In this document: piece by piece, positions 18,773 to 28,007 of the stretch | How the letters are laid out: each line of letters starts with the position of its first letter | Numbering within the stretch: position 1 is the stretch's first letter | NCBI RefSeq assembly: GCF_900172365.1 | Contig: NZ_FWFJ01000002.1 | Coordinates: 62,001 to 126,000, forward strand | Direction: 5' to 3' | DNA length: 64,000 bases | Source of the DNA: Roseovarius gaetbuli | GTDB lineage: Bacteria; Pseudomonadota; Alphaproteobacteria; Rhodobacterales; Rhodobacteraceae | Notes under the pieces: model-generated | Told to the model about the DNA's origin: nothing | What the model saw: only the letters and a program-made list of their open reading frames with translations | Databases searched by the model: none | Position numbers and translations under genes: made by a program

Positions 18773-19146
18773 GGTTGATCCGACCTGAGCAATGACGACA
18801 AAGCGCCGCGCAGATCACCTGCGCGGCGCTATTACGTTCATTAGCCATGCTCGACAAAACAATCTCGCTCATGCTAGGTTTCGAACTAATGTTGCGAAAG
18901 CCTTGGAGATGCCAAGTGGCGGCTATCAAGCGCAAGCTGCGGCTCACCTTAGACTTACCAATGTGTGGAGAACGACATTACATTGCTGGCACATACGGCA
19001 TTCGGGCAAAGGCCCCTTATGGCAGTGGTCATTCCAAGCCTCTGGCAGGTGCCAGCAAGGCCAGTTGAAGGACGGTGTCGTGCCCATTCCATGGACAGGG
19101 TTCAGGGAACCTGTAGTGTTGTCGCACCGGTGCAAGGATCGACAGG
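18773..19146. other. Intergenic region between rplI and luxR
   Basis: A hairpin with 10-bp arms (GCGCCGCGCA at 18803-18812, TGCGCGGCGC at 18820-18829) follows rplI; it has no good T run, so it is a weak terminator candidate. The remaining 300 bases hold no convincing gene. Open frames here have no ribosome sites or recognisable protein pattern. The luxR promoter must lie in this stretch. Confidence 0.5.
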
Positions 19147-19872
19147 ATGAATCTGACACCTGCCCATAAGTCAGAGGTGCTGGATCTGAGCCTTCTGCCC
19201 GACAATGTCGGAAAGCTCGATACTTACCTCCACCAGATTTGTGACACGTTCGGCGTCGACAATGTTGCCTATGCCGGAATGAATCCGATCAATCGCTCCG
19301 TCTGTGGGCACGTAACCTATTGTGATGATTGGAAACGTCATTATGCGGAAAACGGATTTCATGAAATTGACCCGACACTGAAAGGCGCGCAAAGAAGCAT
19401 TGCCCCGGTCGATTGGACACGCCTTGAGCACAATGAAGACTATAATCGCGTCTTCAATGCCGCCCGCGATTTTGGCATTGTCGATCAAGGCATAACAATC
19501 CCGGTCCGCGGTCCTTACGGGGACATGGGGGGCTTGAGTGTGACAAGTAGCCTGCCCGAAGCCCAATGGAAAAGCCTGAAGAAAGAGTTTTTACCCCAGC
19601 TTCAGGCGGTCGCCGTTCATATTCACGACATGGTCATTACCTCGGATGCGTTTTCAAACCTGCTGAGAACACCAACCCTGTCGCGCCGCGAAATTGAAAT
19701 CCTGCAATGGACGGCAGCGGGAAAATCCCATCAGGACATTGGCGATATCCTGTCGATTTCCCACCGCACGGTCGAGGTCCATTTACGCTCGGCGCGTCAT
19801 AAGTTATACGCGCTGACAACAGCCCAGGCCGTCGGTCGCGCGATATCCAGTGGCTTGATCTACCCCGGTTAG
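19147..19872 (+). CDS. LuxR-type quorum-sensing transcriptional regulator
   Basis: A 241-residue regulator with an N-terminal autoinducer-binding domain and a C-terminal LuxR helix-turn-helix. The conserved ligand-pocket residues are present: Trp62 and Tyr66 (DDWKRHYAENGF), Asp75-Pro76 (EIDP), Trp90 (PVDW) and the glycine in GDMGGLSV. The DNA-binding part reads LSRREIEILQWTAAGKSHQDIG ... HRTVEVHLRSARHKL. It is therefore a genuine acyl-homoserine-lactone receptor rather than a LuxR solo of other type. The cognate synthase gene lies 155 bp downstream. Confidence 0.93.
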   Translation: MNLTPAHKSEVLDLSLLPDNVGKLDTYLHQICDTFGVDNVAYAGMNPINRSVCGHVTYCDDWKRHYAENGFHEIDPTLKGAQRSIAPVDWTRLEHNEDYNRVFNAARDFGIVDQGITIPVRGPYGDMGGLSVTSSLPEAQWKSLKKEFLPQLQAVAVHIHDMVITSDAFSNLLRTPTLSRREIEILQWTAAGKSHQDIGDILSISHRTVEVHLRSARHKLYALTTAQAVGRAISSGLIYPG

Positions 19873-19951
19873 GCCCCGCCACAGCCCACTTGCAATCACA
19901 TTAATGCGAGCTTACGGGATTCCCCCAATAGCGGTTCGTAAGGATTTGGCT

Positions 19952-19971
19952 AACCTTGTTCCCACAAGTTT
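19952..19971. promoter_or_regulatory. lux-box-like palindrome upstream of luxI
   Basis: AACCTTGTTCCCACAAGTTT is a 20-bp imperfect palindrome with a perfect CTTGT-N4-ACAAG core, 56 bp before the luxI start. Length and symmetry match lux boxes recognised by LuxR dimers. It would let the upstream regulator autoinduce luxI. Confidence 0.5.
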
Positions 19972-20013
19972 GCCACTCACGGACAGACAGGTTTGCCACT
20001 CACGGACAGACAT
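19968..20013 (+). repeat. Tandem 23-bp duplication in the luxI leader
   Basis: GTTTGCCACTCACGGACAGACA plus one base occurs twice in succession (19968-19990 and 19991-20013), differing only at the last base. The first copy overlaps the end of the lux-box-like palindrome; the second ends 14 bp before the luxI ATG. Confidence 0.85.
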
Positions 20014-20027
20014 GGGGAATACGTAAA

Positions 20028-20837
20028 ATGATCCTGACAATTGATGCACTCAACAAACACAGATTTCCAAGAATTCTGGATGACATGTTCCGCCTGCGGG
20101 CCCGCGTCTTTGGTGACCGTCTGGGATGGGAAGTGAACATCGAAAACGGGCGCGAGTTTGACCACTTCGACGCTCTTGATCCTGCCTATGTCGTCGGATT
20201 GGATGACGAGGGCGAAGTTGTATCCTGTGTGCGCGCCCTCCAGACCAACGGTCCGCACATGCTGGCCGATGTGTTTTCGGCAATTCTGGACGGTGAACCG
20301 CCGCTTCGCAGCGCCACAATCTGGGAATCCACCCGCTTTTGCGTAGACACCTCGCGCCTAGATCGCGGCAAGGGACCAAATTCGATATCCTATGCCACAA
20401 GCGAGCTTATGCTTGCCTCGCTTGAATACGCGAGGGACTCGGGCATCACCGACATCATCACCGTGATTGATCCGATCATGGATCGGGTCCTGCGGCGGTC
20501 GGACAACGCTCCCTATGATTACGTTGGCAAAAAGACGGATATGGGCAAGGTTCCCGCATTGGCGGCCCTTCTGGATTGCACGGACGAACGCATTGCCCGC
20601 CTTCGCAACTTCTCGGGCATTCATCACGATGTTTTTGCCGATGAAGATATGGTTGCCGACACATTCGAGGCCCACAAAGCCAACAACGCCGAGCCCGCAG
20701 AGGATGTTGCGGATTTGAATTCGTACTGCGAAGAACAGATCGCTGCCGCAACCACCGAACATGAAATACGTGCCGCAAAGGCCCTTCGGGCCGCCCTTGC
20801 GCATATGGTTCGTTCCAGCTCAGATATGCGCGCTTAA
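20028..20837 (+). CDS. Acyl-homoserine-lactone synthase, LuxI family
   Basis: A 269-residue autoinducer synthase. Every family-invariant residue is found at the expected position: Arg24, Phe28, Trp34, Asp45, Asp48, Arg69, Phe83, Glu100 and Arg103. It should make an N-acyl-homoserine lactone from acyl-ACP and S-adenosylmethionine. The protein is about 50-60 residues longer than typical LuxI proteins owing to a C-terminal extension (from about residue 205) rich in Ala and Glu with helical character. ATG at 20028 is set by the family start; the frame upstream runs through the tandem duplication. Confidence 0.93.
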   Translation: MILTIDALNKHRFPRILDDMFRLRARVFGDRLGWEVNIENGREFDHFDALDPAYVVGLDDEGEVVSCVRALQTNGPHMLADVFSAILDGEPPLRSATIWESTRFCVDTSRLDRGKGPNSISYATSELMLASLEYARDSGITDIITVIDPIMDRVLRRSDNAPYDYVGKKTDMGKVPALAALLDCTDERIARLRNFSGIHHDVFADEDMVADTFEAHKANNAEPAEDVADLNSYCEEQIAAATTEHEIRAAKALRAALAHMVRSSSDMRA

Positions 20838-20906
20838 CCCCCATAAAGCGCGTATTTCGCGGTTCAGACAGCACAGGCTGAACCGCGCAGCAGCACATGA
20901 ACGAAA

Positions 20907-20946
20907 AAGGGCCGCCCCATTTCTCCCCGGGGCGGCCCTTCTTTTT
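20907..20946. terminator. Bidirectional rho-independent terminator between luxI and tig
   Basis: A 12-bp perfect inverted repeat (AAGGGCCGCCCC at 20907-20918, GGGGCGGCCCTT at 20929-20940) is flanked by A and T runs, separating converging genes. Confidence 0.9.
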
Positions 20947-20965
20947 GTGCTGACGCTGACGGCGA

Positions 20966-22297
20966 TTATTCGTCGTTCATCGCCTCGATGGCTTTTTCCA
21001 GGTCGTCCTTGGAAATTTCCTTTTCGGAAACCTCGGCCAGCTCGACCACGAAATCAATCACCTTGTCCTCAAAAATCGGTGCACGCATCTGCTGACGCAT
21101 TTGCGGGTTTTTCTGAACGTATTCAAAGAACTCCCGCTCGTGGCCCGGATATTGACGCGCCTGGTTCATCACCGCCTGGGTCATTTCGGCATCGGTCACT
21201 TCGACGTTCGCCTTCTGACCAAGCTCGGCCAGAACAAGCCCAAGACGCACCCGGCGTTCGGCAAGTTTGGTGTGCTCATCGGTCACTTCGACCTCGGGGT
21301 GATCATGACCCTGAACCTCGGGGTTGTCCTCGTGCCAAAGCTGATGCGCGATCTGCTTGGCCTCGGTTTCAACCATCGTCGGCGGCAGATCGAAGCTGAT
21401 CTTTTCGTCCAGAACGTCAAGCAGGTTGCGCTTGAGGATGGCGCGCGAGGCACCGGCATATTCCGCCTCGAGGCGTTCGCTGATCTGGGCCTTGAGACCG
21501 GCAAGATCTTCTGCGCCGTACTTCTGGGCCAGCTCGTCGTCGATCTTGGCGGCAACCGGCTTGCGCACGGCCTTGATGGTGCAGTCAAAAACCGCCTCTT
21601 TACCGGCAAGATGCTCGGCCTGGTATTCCTCGGGGAAGGTGACCGTAACGGCCTTTTCTTCCTCGGCCTTCACACCGACCAGCTGTTCTTCGAAACCGGG
21701 GATGAAGCTGTTTGAGCCAAGCACAAGCGGGTAATCCTCGGCGCTTCCGCCTTCAAAGGCTTCGCCGTCAACCTTGCCGACAAAGTCGATCACGACCTGG
21801 TCGCCGTCTTTCGATTTCACGCCGGCCTTGCGGTCTTTGAAATCCTGCGCGCTCTCGGCGAGATTGGCCAGCGCCTCATCAACGGCCGCGTCGTCGGCCT
21901 TGACCACCAGACGCTCAAGCTTGATGGTTTTCAGGTCCATTTCCGGGATCGGCGGCAGAGCTTCATAGCTCATCTCGACTTCGACGTCGTCGCCTTCTTT
22001 CCAGTCCTTGTTTGTCATTTTGACATCGGGTTCAAACGCCGGGCGCTCTTTCTTTTCTTCGAAATGCGCTTTCATGGCGTCATCGACGGTTTCCTGCATG
22101 GCTTCGCCAAGCACCCGGTCGCCGAATTGCTTTTTCAACAGCGCCAGCGGCACTTTACCTTTGCGAAAACCTTTCATCTCCACATCGGGCTGGGCTTCTT
22201 TCAGCTTTTCCATAACCTTGGCGTCCAGGTCTTTGGCCGACAGGGTCATCGTGTAGCTGCGCTTTAGGCCTTCGTTCAGGGTCTCGGTGACCTGCAT
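20966..22297 (-). CDS. tig: Trigger factor (ribosome-associated chaperone)
   Basis: A 443-residue chaperone and peptidyl-prolyl isomerase. The N-terminal ribosome-binding domain contains the signature [17 protein letters not shown]. The middle FKBP-like domain is marked by [20 protein letters not shown], and a long helical C-terminal domain follows to NDE at the end. Full length. It converges with luxI across a strong terminator. Confidence 0.96.
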   Translation of the reverse strand: MQVTETLNEGLKRSYTMTLSAKDLDAKVMEKLKEAQPDVEMKGFRKGKVPLALLKKQFGDRVLGEAMQETVDDAMKAHFEEKKERPAFEPDVKMTNKDWKEGDDVEVEMSYEALPPIPEMDLKTIKLERLVVKADDAAVDEALANLAESAQDFKDRKAGVKSKDGDQVVIDFVGKVDGEAFEGGSAEDYPLVLGSNSFIPGFEEQLVGVKAEEEKAVTVTFPEEYQAEHLAGKEAVFDCTIKAVRKPVAAKIDDELAQKYGAEDLAGLKAQISERLEAEYAGASRAILKRNLLDVLDEKISFDLPPTMVETEAKQIAHQLWHEDNPEVQGHDHPEVEVTDEHTKLAERRVRLGLVLAELGQKANVEVTDAEMTQAVMNQARQYPGHEREFFEYVQKNPQMRQQMRAPIFEDKVIDFVVELAEVSEKEISKDDLEKAIEAMNDE

Positions 22298-22520
22298 TGT
22301 TCGTCCTCATCCATTGCAATCGGGCCGCGGAGGCGTCCGCAGCGGTCAAAATCAGGGGTCGTTCTAGGTGGGGCAGACACCGCATGCAAGCAGAGTCTTG
22401 CCCCCTACCCGCCTATAGGCGCGTTTGGCGGCCGAAAAATGCCCGCTCACGGTTACAGCCAGGCCCTGAAACCGCGCAACTCTCCGCCAAATCGGCGAAA
22501 GAGCACGCAAGCGGGCGCCA

Positions 22521-24347
22521 TCAGCCACGTTTGGACGCGCGATCGGCCGGGCCACGAGCAACCGCAATAACGCTATGCCCAGAGGCCCATTTGGGCTTGG
22601 TCTCGCTGGTGATGAAGGTAAGCGCGCCAGAACTGTTCAATTCCGCCAGGATCACCGCCTCGGGGTTGTCGGCTTGCCAGGCGTCAAAGTCATAGGTCTC
22701 GCTCAGGGTGGTGGTGCGCACGCTCCAGCCCTCGGTCATCCGCTTGGCAAGCTCGTAATGGCCGAGATCGCCCAGAATGATGCGCCCCCCCAGGCTTGCC
22801 GGCAGGGCATGGCGGGCGTGTTCCTGTTTCGCGCGGCGGAGCTGAAAGACGTTGTCGCGGCCAAATTCCGGGGCAAGGTCGGTGGCAACCAGCGTGTTAT
22901 AGGCGTCATTGTCGCTGACCGCGAGAATGCGGCCGAAATTCATGATCTCGACGCCATGCTCGGCCGCCTCGGAGAGGATATCGCCAAAGAATGTCGGCAG
23001 GCCCGCCTCGCGCGCAGAGCGCAGGCGGCTTCGGTTCGGGTCACTGATCAGGACCGGCACCTCGATCGCCTGAAGCGCGCGGCCAAGCGAGGTGGCGAAT
23101 TGCGAGCCGCCGGTGATGATCACCCCCGGCGTGCCCTGCCCGGCAAGGCCCAAAAGCTGTCCCATCGGGCGCAGCGAAAACCCGTGCAGCACCACCGTGG
23201 CCGCCACCAAAGCAAAGGCCAGCGGCGTCAACCGCGCGGCATCTTCAAAGCCAAGCGCCACGAGGCGTTCACCAAACAGCCCCGCCACCGCCACCAGGAC
23301 CACGCCGCGCGGCCCGGTGAAGGCCACCAAAAGCCGCTCGTTCAGCGGCAGCTTGGTGCCGATAAGCGACAGCAGCACCGTCAAGGGGCGCACCAGAAGG
23401 ATGGTGACCACCACGAAAATCGCGGCGCGCGCATCCAAAAGCGCAAGCGCCTCAAGGTTCATCGAGGCCGCCAAAAGGATAAAGACGCCCGAGACAAGCA
23501 GCACGGTCGCGTGTTCCTTGAAGCGGCGCAACTCGGCATAACTCGGCAGGTCGGCATTGGCGATATAGACGCCCATCACCGTGACCGTCAAAAGCCCGCT
23601 TTCATGCAAAACCCCGTCTGAAAGCGCGAAAACCCCCAGCAAAACGGCGAAAAGCACCGGAACTTTCATGTATTCCGGCACTTTGCCGTCGCGAAACACC
23701 CGCGACAGCCCCCAGCCAGCAGCAAGCCCGAGCGCTATCGCGATGGTAATGCCGCGCGCCATCGCCCAGACCGCCGAGGCGGCGGTTTCCGAGGTGTTGA
23801 GCACAAGCACCACCTCGAAGGCGAGCACCGCCGCAAGCGCGCCGACCGGATCGTTGACGATGGCCTCCCACTGCAAGAGTTGCGCGGGCCGCCGGGTCAG
23901 GCGCGCCTGCCGCAACAGCGGCGCGATCACCGTCGGCCCGGTTACGATCATGATGCCGCCAAACACCGCCGCAATCGACCACTCAAGCCCGGCCGCGTAA
24001 TGCAGCGCCAGCGTCGAGCCAAGCCAGCCCACCGGCGCCCCGATCAGCACCAGCCGCCACACACCTTCGGCGGCGCCGCGCAGGCTGTGGATATTCAGGG
24101 TCAGGCCACCCTCGAACAGGATGATCGCCACCGCAATCGCCACCATCGGCCCCATCAGCGGGCCGATGTCGCGCGCCGGATCAAACAGCCCAAGCCCCGG
24201 CCCGACAGCAAGCCCGGCCAGAAGCATGAGCACGATGGCCGGCATGCGCAGACGCCAGGCCAGCCATTGTGCGCCAACCCCCAATGCGCCCACGAGCGCA
24301 AACACCATCACCGGCGACAAGGCCCCGGCCTGCGATTCGAGTGCCAT
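22521..24347 (-). CDS. Cation:proton antiporter with C-terminal RCK (TrkA-N-like) domain
   Basis: A 608-residue inner-membrane antiporter. About twelve helices fill residues 10-390, with the CPA-type segments AIILFEGGLTLN and QWEAIVNDPVGALAAV; the acidic ND pair in the latter is the ion-binding site of NhaP/CPA1 exchangers. From about residue 400 a nucleotide-binding RCK-like domain follows (GTPGVIITGGSQFATSLGRAL), then a further cytoplasmic domain. This suits a Na+/H+ or K+/H+ exchanger gated by a nucleotide. It starts five bases upstream of the dGTPase stop region and is transcribed the same way. Confidence 0.85.
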   Translation of the reverse strand: MALESQAGALSPVMVFALVGALGVGAQWLAWRLRMPAIVLMLLAGLAVGPGLGLFDPARDIGPLMGPMVAIAVAIILFEGGLTLNIHSLRGAAEGVWRLVLIGAPVGWLGSTLALHYAAGLEWSIAAVFGGIMIVTGPTVIAPLLRQARLTRRPAQLLQWEAIVNDPVGALAAVLAFEVVLVLNTSETAASAVWAMARGITIAIALGLAAGWGLSRVFRDGKVPEYMKVPVLFAVLLGVFALSDGVLHESGLLTVTVMGVYIANADLPSYAELRRFKEHATVLLVSGVFILLAASMNLEALALLDARAAIFVVVTILLVRPLTVLLSLIGTKLPLNERLLVAFTGPRGVVLVAVAGLFGERLVALGFEDAARLTPLAFALVAATVVLHGFSLRPMGQLLGLAGQGTPGVIITGGSQFATSLGRALQAIEVPVLISDPNRSRLRSAREAGLPTFFGDILSEAAEHGVEIMNFGRILAVSDNDAYNTLVATDLAPEFGRDNVFQLRRAKQEHARHALPASLGGRIILGDLGHYELAKRMTEGWSVRTTTLSETYDFDAWQADNPEAVILAELNSSGALTFITSETKPKWASGHSVIAVARGPADRASKRG

Positions 24348-24352
24348 GATTG

Positions 24353-25522
24353 CTAGTCTCTCCCTCTTTCGCCGGGCCCGCCCGGACCGCCCAACAGGCG
24401 GCCGTGCTGCTCAAGTGCAAACCGGTCAGTCATCCCGGCGATATAATCGCTCACCAGCCGCGCCAAGGCCGTCTTGTCGGCGGCGCGCGCCACGTCATCG
24501 CGCCACTCTTGTGGAAGATAGTGCGGCTGATCCAGATAAAAGGGGAAAAGATCACTGACAACACCGTGGACCTCTTCGCGCATCGCGTTGACCGAGGGCG
24601 CGCGATACATCCGGGCAAAGAGAAACTTGCGGATTTGTTGCAGATCGCCCCAGAGACCGGGCGAAAACCGGATCACCGCACGCCCCAGATGGCGCACCTC
24701 GGCCGCGCTTTGCGGCGCGGCGCGGGCCAGCTCGGCGCGCGAATGCTCGATCACATCGCCCACCATGACGCCAAACACCCGGCGCAACGCCTCGTGGCGT
24801 CGGCGGCTGGCATCCAGACCGGGATAGAGCCGATCCACCTCTTGATAACACGCCCCCACGATCGGCAGGGCGGCGATTTCATCATCATCGAAAAGCCCCG
24901 CGCGCAACCCGTCATGCAGATCGTGATTGTTATAGGCGATATCATCAGAAAGCGCCGCCACCTGCGCCTCGGCATTGGCGTGGGTGTGCAGCTCAAGATC
25001 ATGGCGGGCGTTATATTCGGCCAATGCATAGGGCAGCGGCCCGGCCACCGGGCCGTTATGCTTGGCGATGCCTTCCAGGGTCTCCCAGGTCAGGTTGAGC
25101 CCGTCAAACTCGGCATAATGGCGTTCAAGCGTGGTGACGATGCGCAGGGCCTGCGCGTTGTGATCAAACCCGCCGTAGGGCGCCATAAGCGCGTCGAGCG
25201 TGTCTTCGCCCGCATGGCCAAAGGGCGTGTGGCCAAGGTCATGGGCAAGCGCCACCGCCTCGGTCAGCTCGCCGTTGAGACCAAGCGCGCCGGAAACCGT
25301 GCGCGCGACCTGTGCCACTTCGATGGAATGGGTCAGGCGGGTGCGAAAATAATCGCCCTCATGCTCGACAAAGACCTGGGTCTTGTGTTTCAGGCGGCGA
25401 AAGGCGCTGGAATGGATAATCCGGTCGCGATCGCGCTGAAACGGCGAGCGAAACGCGCTCTCCTCCTCGGCGACAAGACGGCCACGGGTCTGGGACGGAT
25501 CAGAGGCATAGCGGGCCGTCAT
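24353..25522 (-). CDS. dgt: Deoxyguanosinetriphosphate triphosphohydrolase-like protein
   Basis: A 389-residue HD-domain enzyme that hydrolyses dNTPs to deoxynucleoside and triphosphate. Metal-binding residues are visible in RLTHSIEVAQVARTV, ALAHDLGHTPFGHAGE (the HD pair) and a later Asp in SDDIAYNNHD. The N-terminal SRTRGR-like segment is QTRGRLVAEEES, followed by RDRDRIIHSSAFRRLKHKTQVF, the usual family motif. Length fits the shorter Dgt class of alphaproteobacteria. It is divergent from the Fe-S carrier gene and upstream of the antiporter. Confidence 0.92.
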   Translation of the reverse strand: MTARYASDPSQTRGRLVAEEESAFRSPFQRDRDRIIHSSAFRRLKHKTQVFVEHEGDYFRTRLTHSIEVAQVARTVSGALGLNGELTEAVALAHDLGHTPFGHAGEDTLDALMAPYGGFDHNAQALRIVTTLERHYAEFDGLNLTWETLEGIAKHNGPVAGPLPYALAEYNARHDLELHTHANAEAQVAALSDDIAYNNHDLHDGLRAGLFDDDEIAALPIVGACYQEVDRLYPGLDASRRRHEALRRVFGVMVGDVIEHSRAELARAAPQSAAEVRHLGRAVIRFSPGLWGDLQQIRKFLFARMYRAPSVNAMREEVHGVVSDLFPFYLDQPHYLPQEWRDDVARAADKTALARLVSDYIAGMTDRFALEQHGRLLGGPGGPGERGRD

Positions 25523-25601
25523 CTTGGATCTCCTTGTCGGCAGTTGTCGGCATCCCTATATTGCCCTGCAACAGAAGTCGAACACCAGCCCGGAGCCCCG
25601 C

Positions 25602-25925
25602 ATGAACCTGCCCCCCAAAGTGACCCCCCGCGCCTTTGCCCGCCTCGCCGAGATTGGCGCGGATCAGCAGGGCAGCGCGCTTCGCATCGCGGTTGAGGGC
25701 GGAGGCTGTTCCGGGTTTCAGTACGATATCAAGCTGGATAAGCCCGCAGAGGATGATCTTGTGCTTGAAGGTCAGGGGCAGAAGGTTGTGGTTGATAGCA
25801 CGTCCTTGCCGTTTCTGGCCGGGGCCACGATTGATTTCAGCGAAGAGCTGATCGGCGCGCGCTTTGTGATCGAGAACCCGAACGCCAGTAGCTCTTGCGG
25901 CTGCGGCGTGTCTTTCTCAATGTAA
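25602..25925 (+). CDS. A-type iron-sulfur carrier (HesB/IscA/ErpA family)
   Basis: A 107-residue carrier that delivers Fe-S clusters to apoproteins. Three cysteines in the family spacing are seen: GGGCSGFQYD and the C-terminal SSCGCGVSF. ATG at 25602 gives the usual length; the upstream frame has no support. Single-gene unit divergent from dgt. Whether it acts as ErpA or IscA cannot be told. Confidence 0.93.
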   Translation: MNLPPKVTPRAFARLAEIGADQQGSALRIAVEGGGCSGFQYDIKLDKPAEDDLVLEGQGQKVVVDSTSLPFLAGATIDFSEELIGARFVIENPNASSSCGCGVSFSM

Positions 25926-26074
25926 ATCAAATATTTAAAAGGCACAGTTCATCTGCTTCGCTTGTCGCGCTCTTGCCTGCGCGCCGCGCTATTGGCGCAC
26001 CGCTTGCCCCGCAAACCGCTTGTCAGCCCGTCGGCACTGGGCGATAGAGGGGCAAAGCAGACAGGGGGCCTTCT

Positions 26075-26857
26075 ATGAAAATCGCCAGCTTCAACATCAA
26101 CGGCATCAAGGCCCGGATCGAGGCCCTGCCCGCCTGGCTTGACGAGGCCGAGCCGGATGTCGCCCTGTTGCAGGAAATCAAATCGGTCGACGAAAACTTT
26201 CCGCGCGAGATATTCGAGGACCGCGGCTATACCGTCGAAACTCATGGCCAAAAGGGGTTCAACGGGGTTGCGATCCTCTCGAAGCTTCCGCTTGAGGATG
26301 TCAGCCGCGGCCTTCCGGGAGATCCGGAGGATGAACAGGCGCGTTGGATCGAAGCGACGGTGATCGGTGACAAGACGGCGGTACGGGTCTGTGGGCTTTA
26401 CCTGCCCAATGGCAACCCGGTGCCGGGGCCGAAATATGACTATAAACTGGCCTGGATGGAGCGGCTGCGCCTGCGTGCGCAGGAGTTGCTGGCGAGCGAA
26501 GAGCCCGTGGTCATGGCCGGCGATTACAACATCATCCCGCAGGATGAAGACGCCGCCCGCCCCGAGGTCTGGGCGAGGGACGCGCTTGCCCTGCCCGAAA
26601 GCCGCGCCGCCTTTCGCCGAATCCTGAACCTTGGGTTTACCGAGGCGTTTCGCGCCCGCACGCAGGGGCCGGGGCATTTTACTTTCTGGGATTATCAGGC
26701 CGGGGCGTGGAACAAGAACGACGGCATTCGCATTGATCATTTCCTGCTCAGCCCACAGGCCGCCGATCTTTTGACCGACTGCCAGATCGACAAGGACATT
26801 CGCGCGCGTGAAAAGCCCTCCGATCACGTGCCGATCTGGATCACCCTGGACGCCTGA
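26075..26857 (+). CDS. xth: Exodeoxyribonuclease III
   Basis: A 260-residue AP endonuclease/3' exonuclease. It starts MKIASFNINGIKARIEALPAWL, with metal-binding Glu in LLQEIKSVDENFP, the GLYLPNG segment, GDYNIIPQDEDA with the catalytic Asp, and the C-terminal active-site histidine in KPSDHVPIWI. All catalytic residues are retained. A strong terminator follows. Confidence 0.96.
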   Translation: MKIASFNINGIKARIEALPAWLDEAEPDVALLQEIKSVDENFPREIFEDRGYTVETHGQKGFNGVAILSKLPLEDVSRGLPGDPEDEQARWIEATVIGDKTAVRVCGLYLPNGNPVPGPKYDYKLAWMERLRLRAQELLASEEPVVMAGDYNIIPQDEDAARPEVWARDALALPESRAAFRRILNLGFTEAFRARTQGPGHFTFWDYQAGAWNKNDGIRIDHFLLSPQAADLLTDCQIDKDIRAREKPSDHVPIWITLDA

Positions 26858-26885
26858 GGCGCACAGGTCCCGTCCAGACGCCTTA

Positions 26886-26919
26886 AAAAAGGCGCGCCGC
26901 TGGTACGGCGCGCCTTTTT
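26886..26919. terminator. Bidirectional rho-independent terminator
   Basis: A perfect 14-bp inverted repeat (26886-26899 with 26906-26919) with terminal A and T runs lies between xth and the convergent outer-membrane candidate. Confidence 0.9.
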
Positions 26920-26963
26920 GCACTTCAGCAGCCAGGCGGCAAAGCCCCTGCCCTGTCAATCTC

Positions 26964-27884
26964 TCAGAACGCCGAGTCAAGCAGCGTCGAGACAGCGTTG
27001 TGGCGCGGGGACATGGCCGACCGGCTGACGCTGTTCAGAGGATTTGCGTTCTGGCGATTGCCAAGCGGCAGGGTGACGCTCAGGCGGATCGTGTCGACAT
27101 CCGCGCTTGCGCCGGGTTGGCTCAGGTCGGTGCGCGACAGTTCCAGAGAGACGGCGGCGGGAACGCTGCTGATCTGCTTGAGATCATAGCCGACCCCCAC
27201 CCCGAAAGTCGTTGCATCGACATTTGCGTTGCCAAGATCGACAAAGCTCAAGCCGCCAAAGGCCGACCAACCGGCCCCAAATCCGTAATCACCACCAATG
27301 CCATAAGAGCTGATCTCGATATCGCCCCCGGGGCCGGAAATGTCGCTGCGGACCGCATGACCGCCAATGCGGGCCTGCGGCGAGATCACGTAGCGAAGGT
27401 TCAGACCGTAATCGACCCAATCCACGCCCGAGGGCAGGCTGGGCGAGGTTTCAGTCGCGCCAAGAAAGGCCTCGGCACCGAAGGTATCAGTCACATAGGC
27501 AAGCGTGCCGCCATATGAGGTGGCGTCGATATCCGCGGTGAATGTCCCCAGATCAAGCGTTGCGTAATCAAAATACCCGCCAAGAACGACCCCATTGACG
27601 AACTGATAATTCAGGGTGAGGCCAAAATCGGAGGCCGAGACATCGTTGCTTGTCCGATCCTCATCGACATTTACGAGGGAGCCGTAAAAACCAATGTTGA
27701 AATTGTTGTTCAACGCGATGTTCCCCACGCCATCCAGCGACAGGGTCGAGAGGTCGCCGGTCGCGCCCGATACAGACGAGGCGCCATAGCCAAGGGTGAT
27801 GGCGCCGCCCGCGTCCTGCGCGGATGAAACAACCGGAATGGATGCGATGACCGCACCAATAATCATATTCAGCTTCATAGACAT
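26964..27884 (-). CDS. Putative outer-membrane beta-barrel protein
   Basis: A 306-residue protein with a Sec signal peptide (MSMKLNMIIGAVIASIPVVSSA, then QDAGG). The mature sequence is a series of short alternating hydrophobic/polar stretches such as NNNFNIGFYGSLVN and FGLTLNYQFVNGVVLGGYFDYA, rich in Gly, Asn, Ser and Tyr, with few Lys. This is the pattern of a transmembrane porin-like barrel of about 12-14 strands, though there is a C-terminal tail after LSVTLPLG. ATG at 27884 has AGGAG six bases upstream. No specific family recognised. Confidence 0.7.
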   Translation of the reverse strand: MSMKLNMIIGAVIASIPVVSSAQDAGGAITLGYGASSVSGATGDLSTLSLDGVGNIALNNNFNIGFYGSLVNVDEDRTSNDVSASDFGLTLNYQFVNGVVLGGYFDYATLDLGTFTADIDATSYGGTLAYVTDTFGAEAFLGATETSPSLPSGVDWVDYGLNLRYVISPQARIGGHAVRSDISGPGGDIEISSYGIGGDYGFGAGWSAFGGLSFVDLGNANVDATTFGVGVGYDLKQISSVPAAVSLELSRTDLSQPGASADVDTIRLSVTLPLGNRQNANPLNSVSRSAMSPRHNAVSTLLDSAF

Positions 27885-28007
27885 GGCCTGCTCCTGGTAG
27901 TTTTTTCATTCAATTCAACCTGTTAAACGCCCAGGAGAACAGCGCAAGCCTCGCGCGCCAATAAAGGGCACCCGTTGCTCTATTAACACGTATTAGCAGA
28001 AGATTAT

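Noticed and set aside
19109-19131. ACCTGT-N11-ACCGGT lux-box-like sequence before luxR
   Set aside because: Spacing of 11 rather than 8 bases and one mismatch in the arms; not close to the lux box form.
18792-19169. Open frames between rplI and luxR, up to 125 codons
   Set aside because: No ribosome sites, no coherent protein composition, and the longest overlaps the start of luxR.
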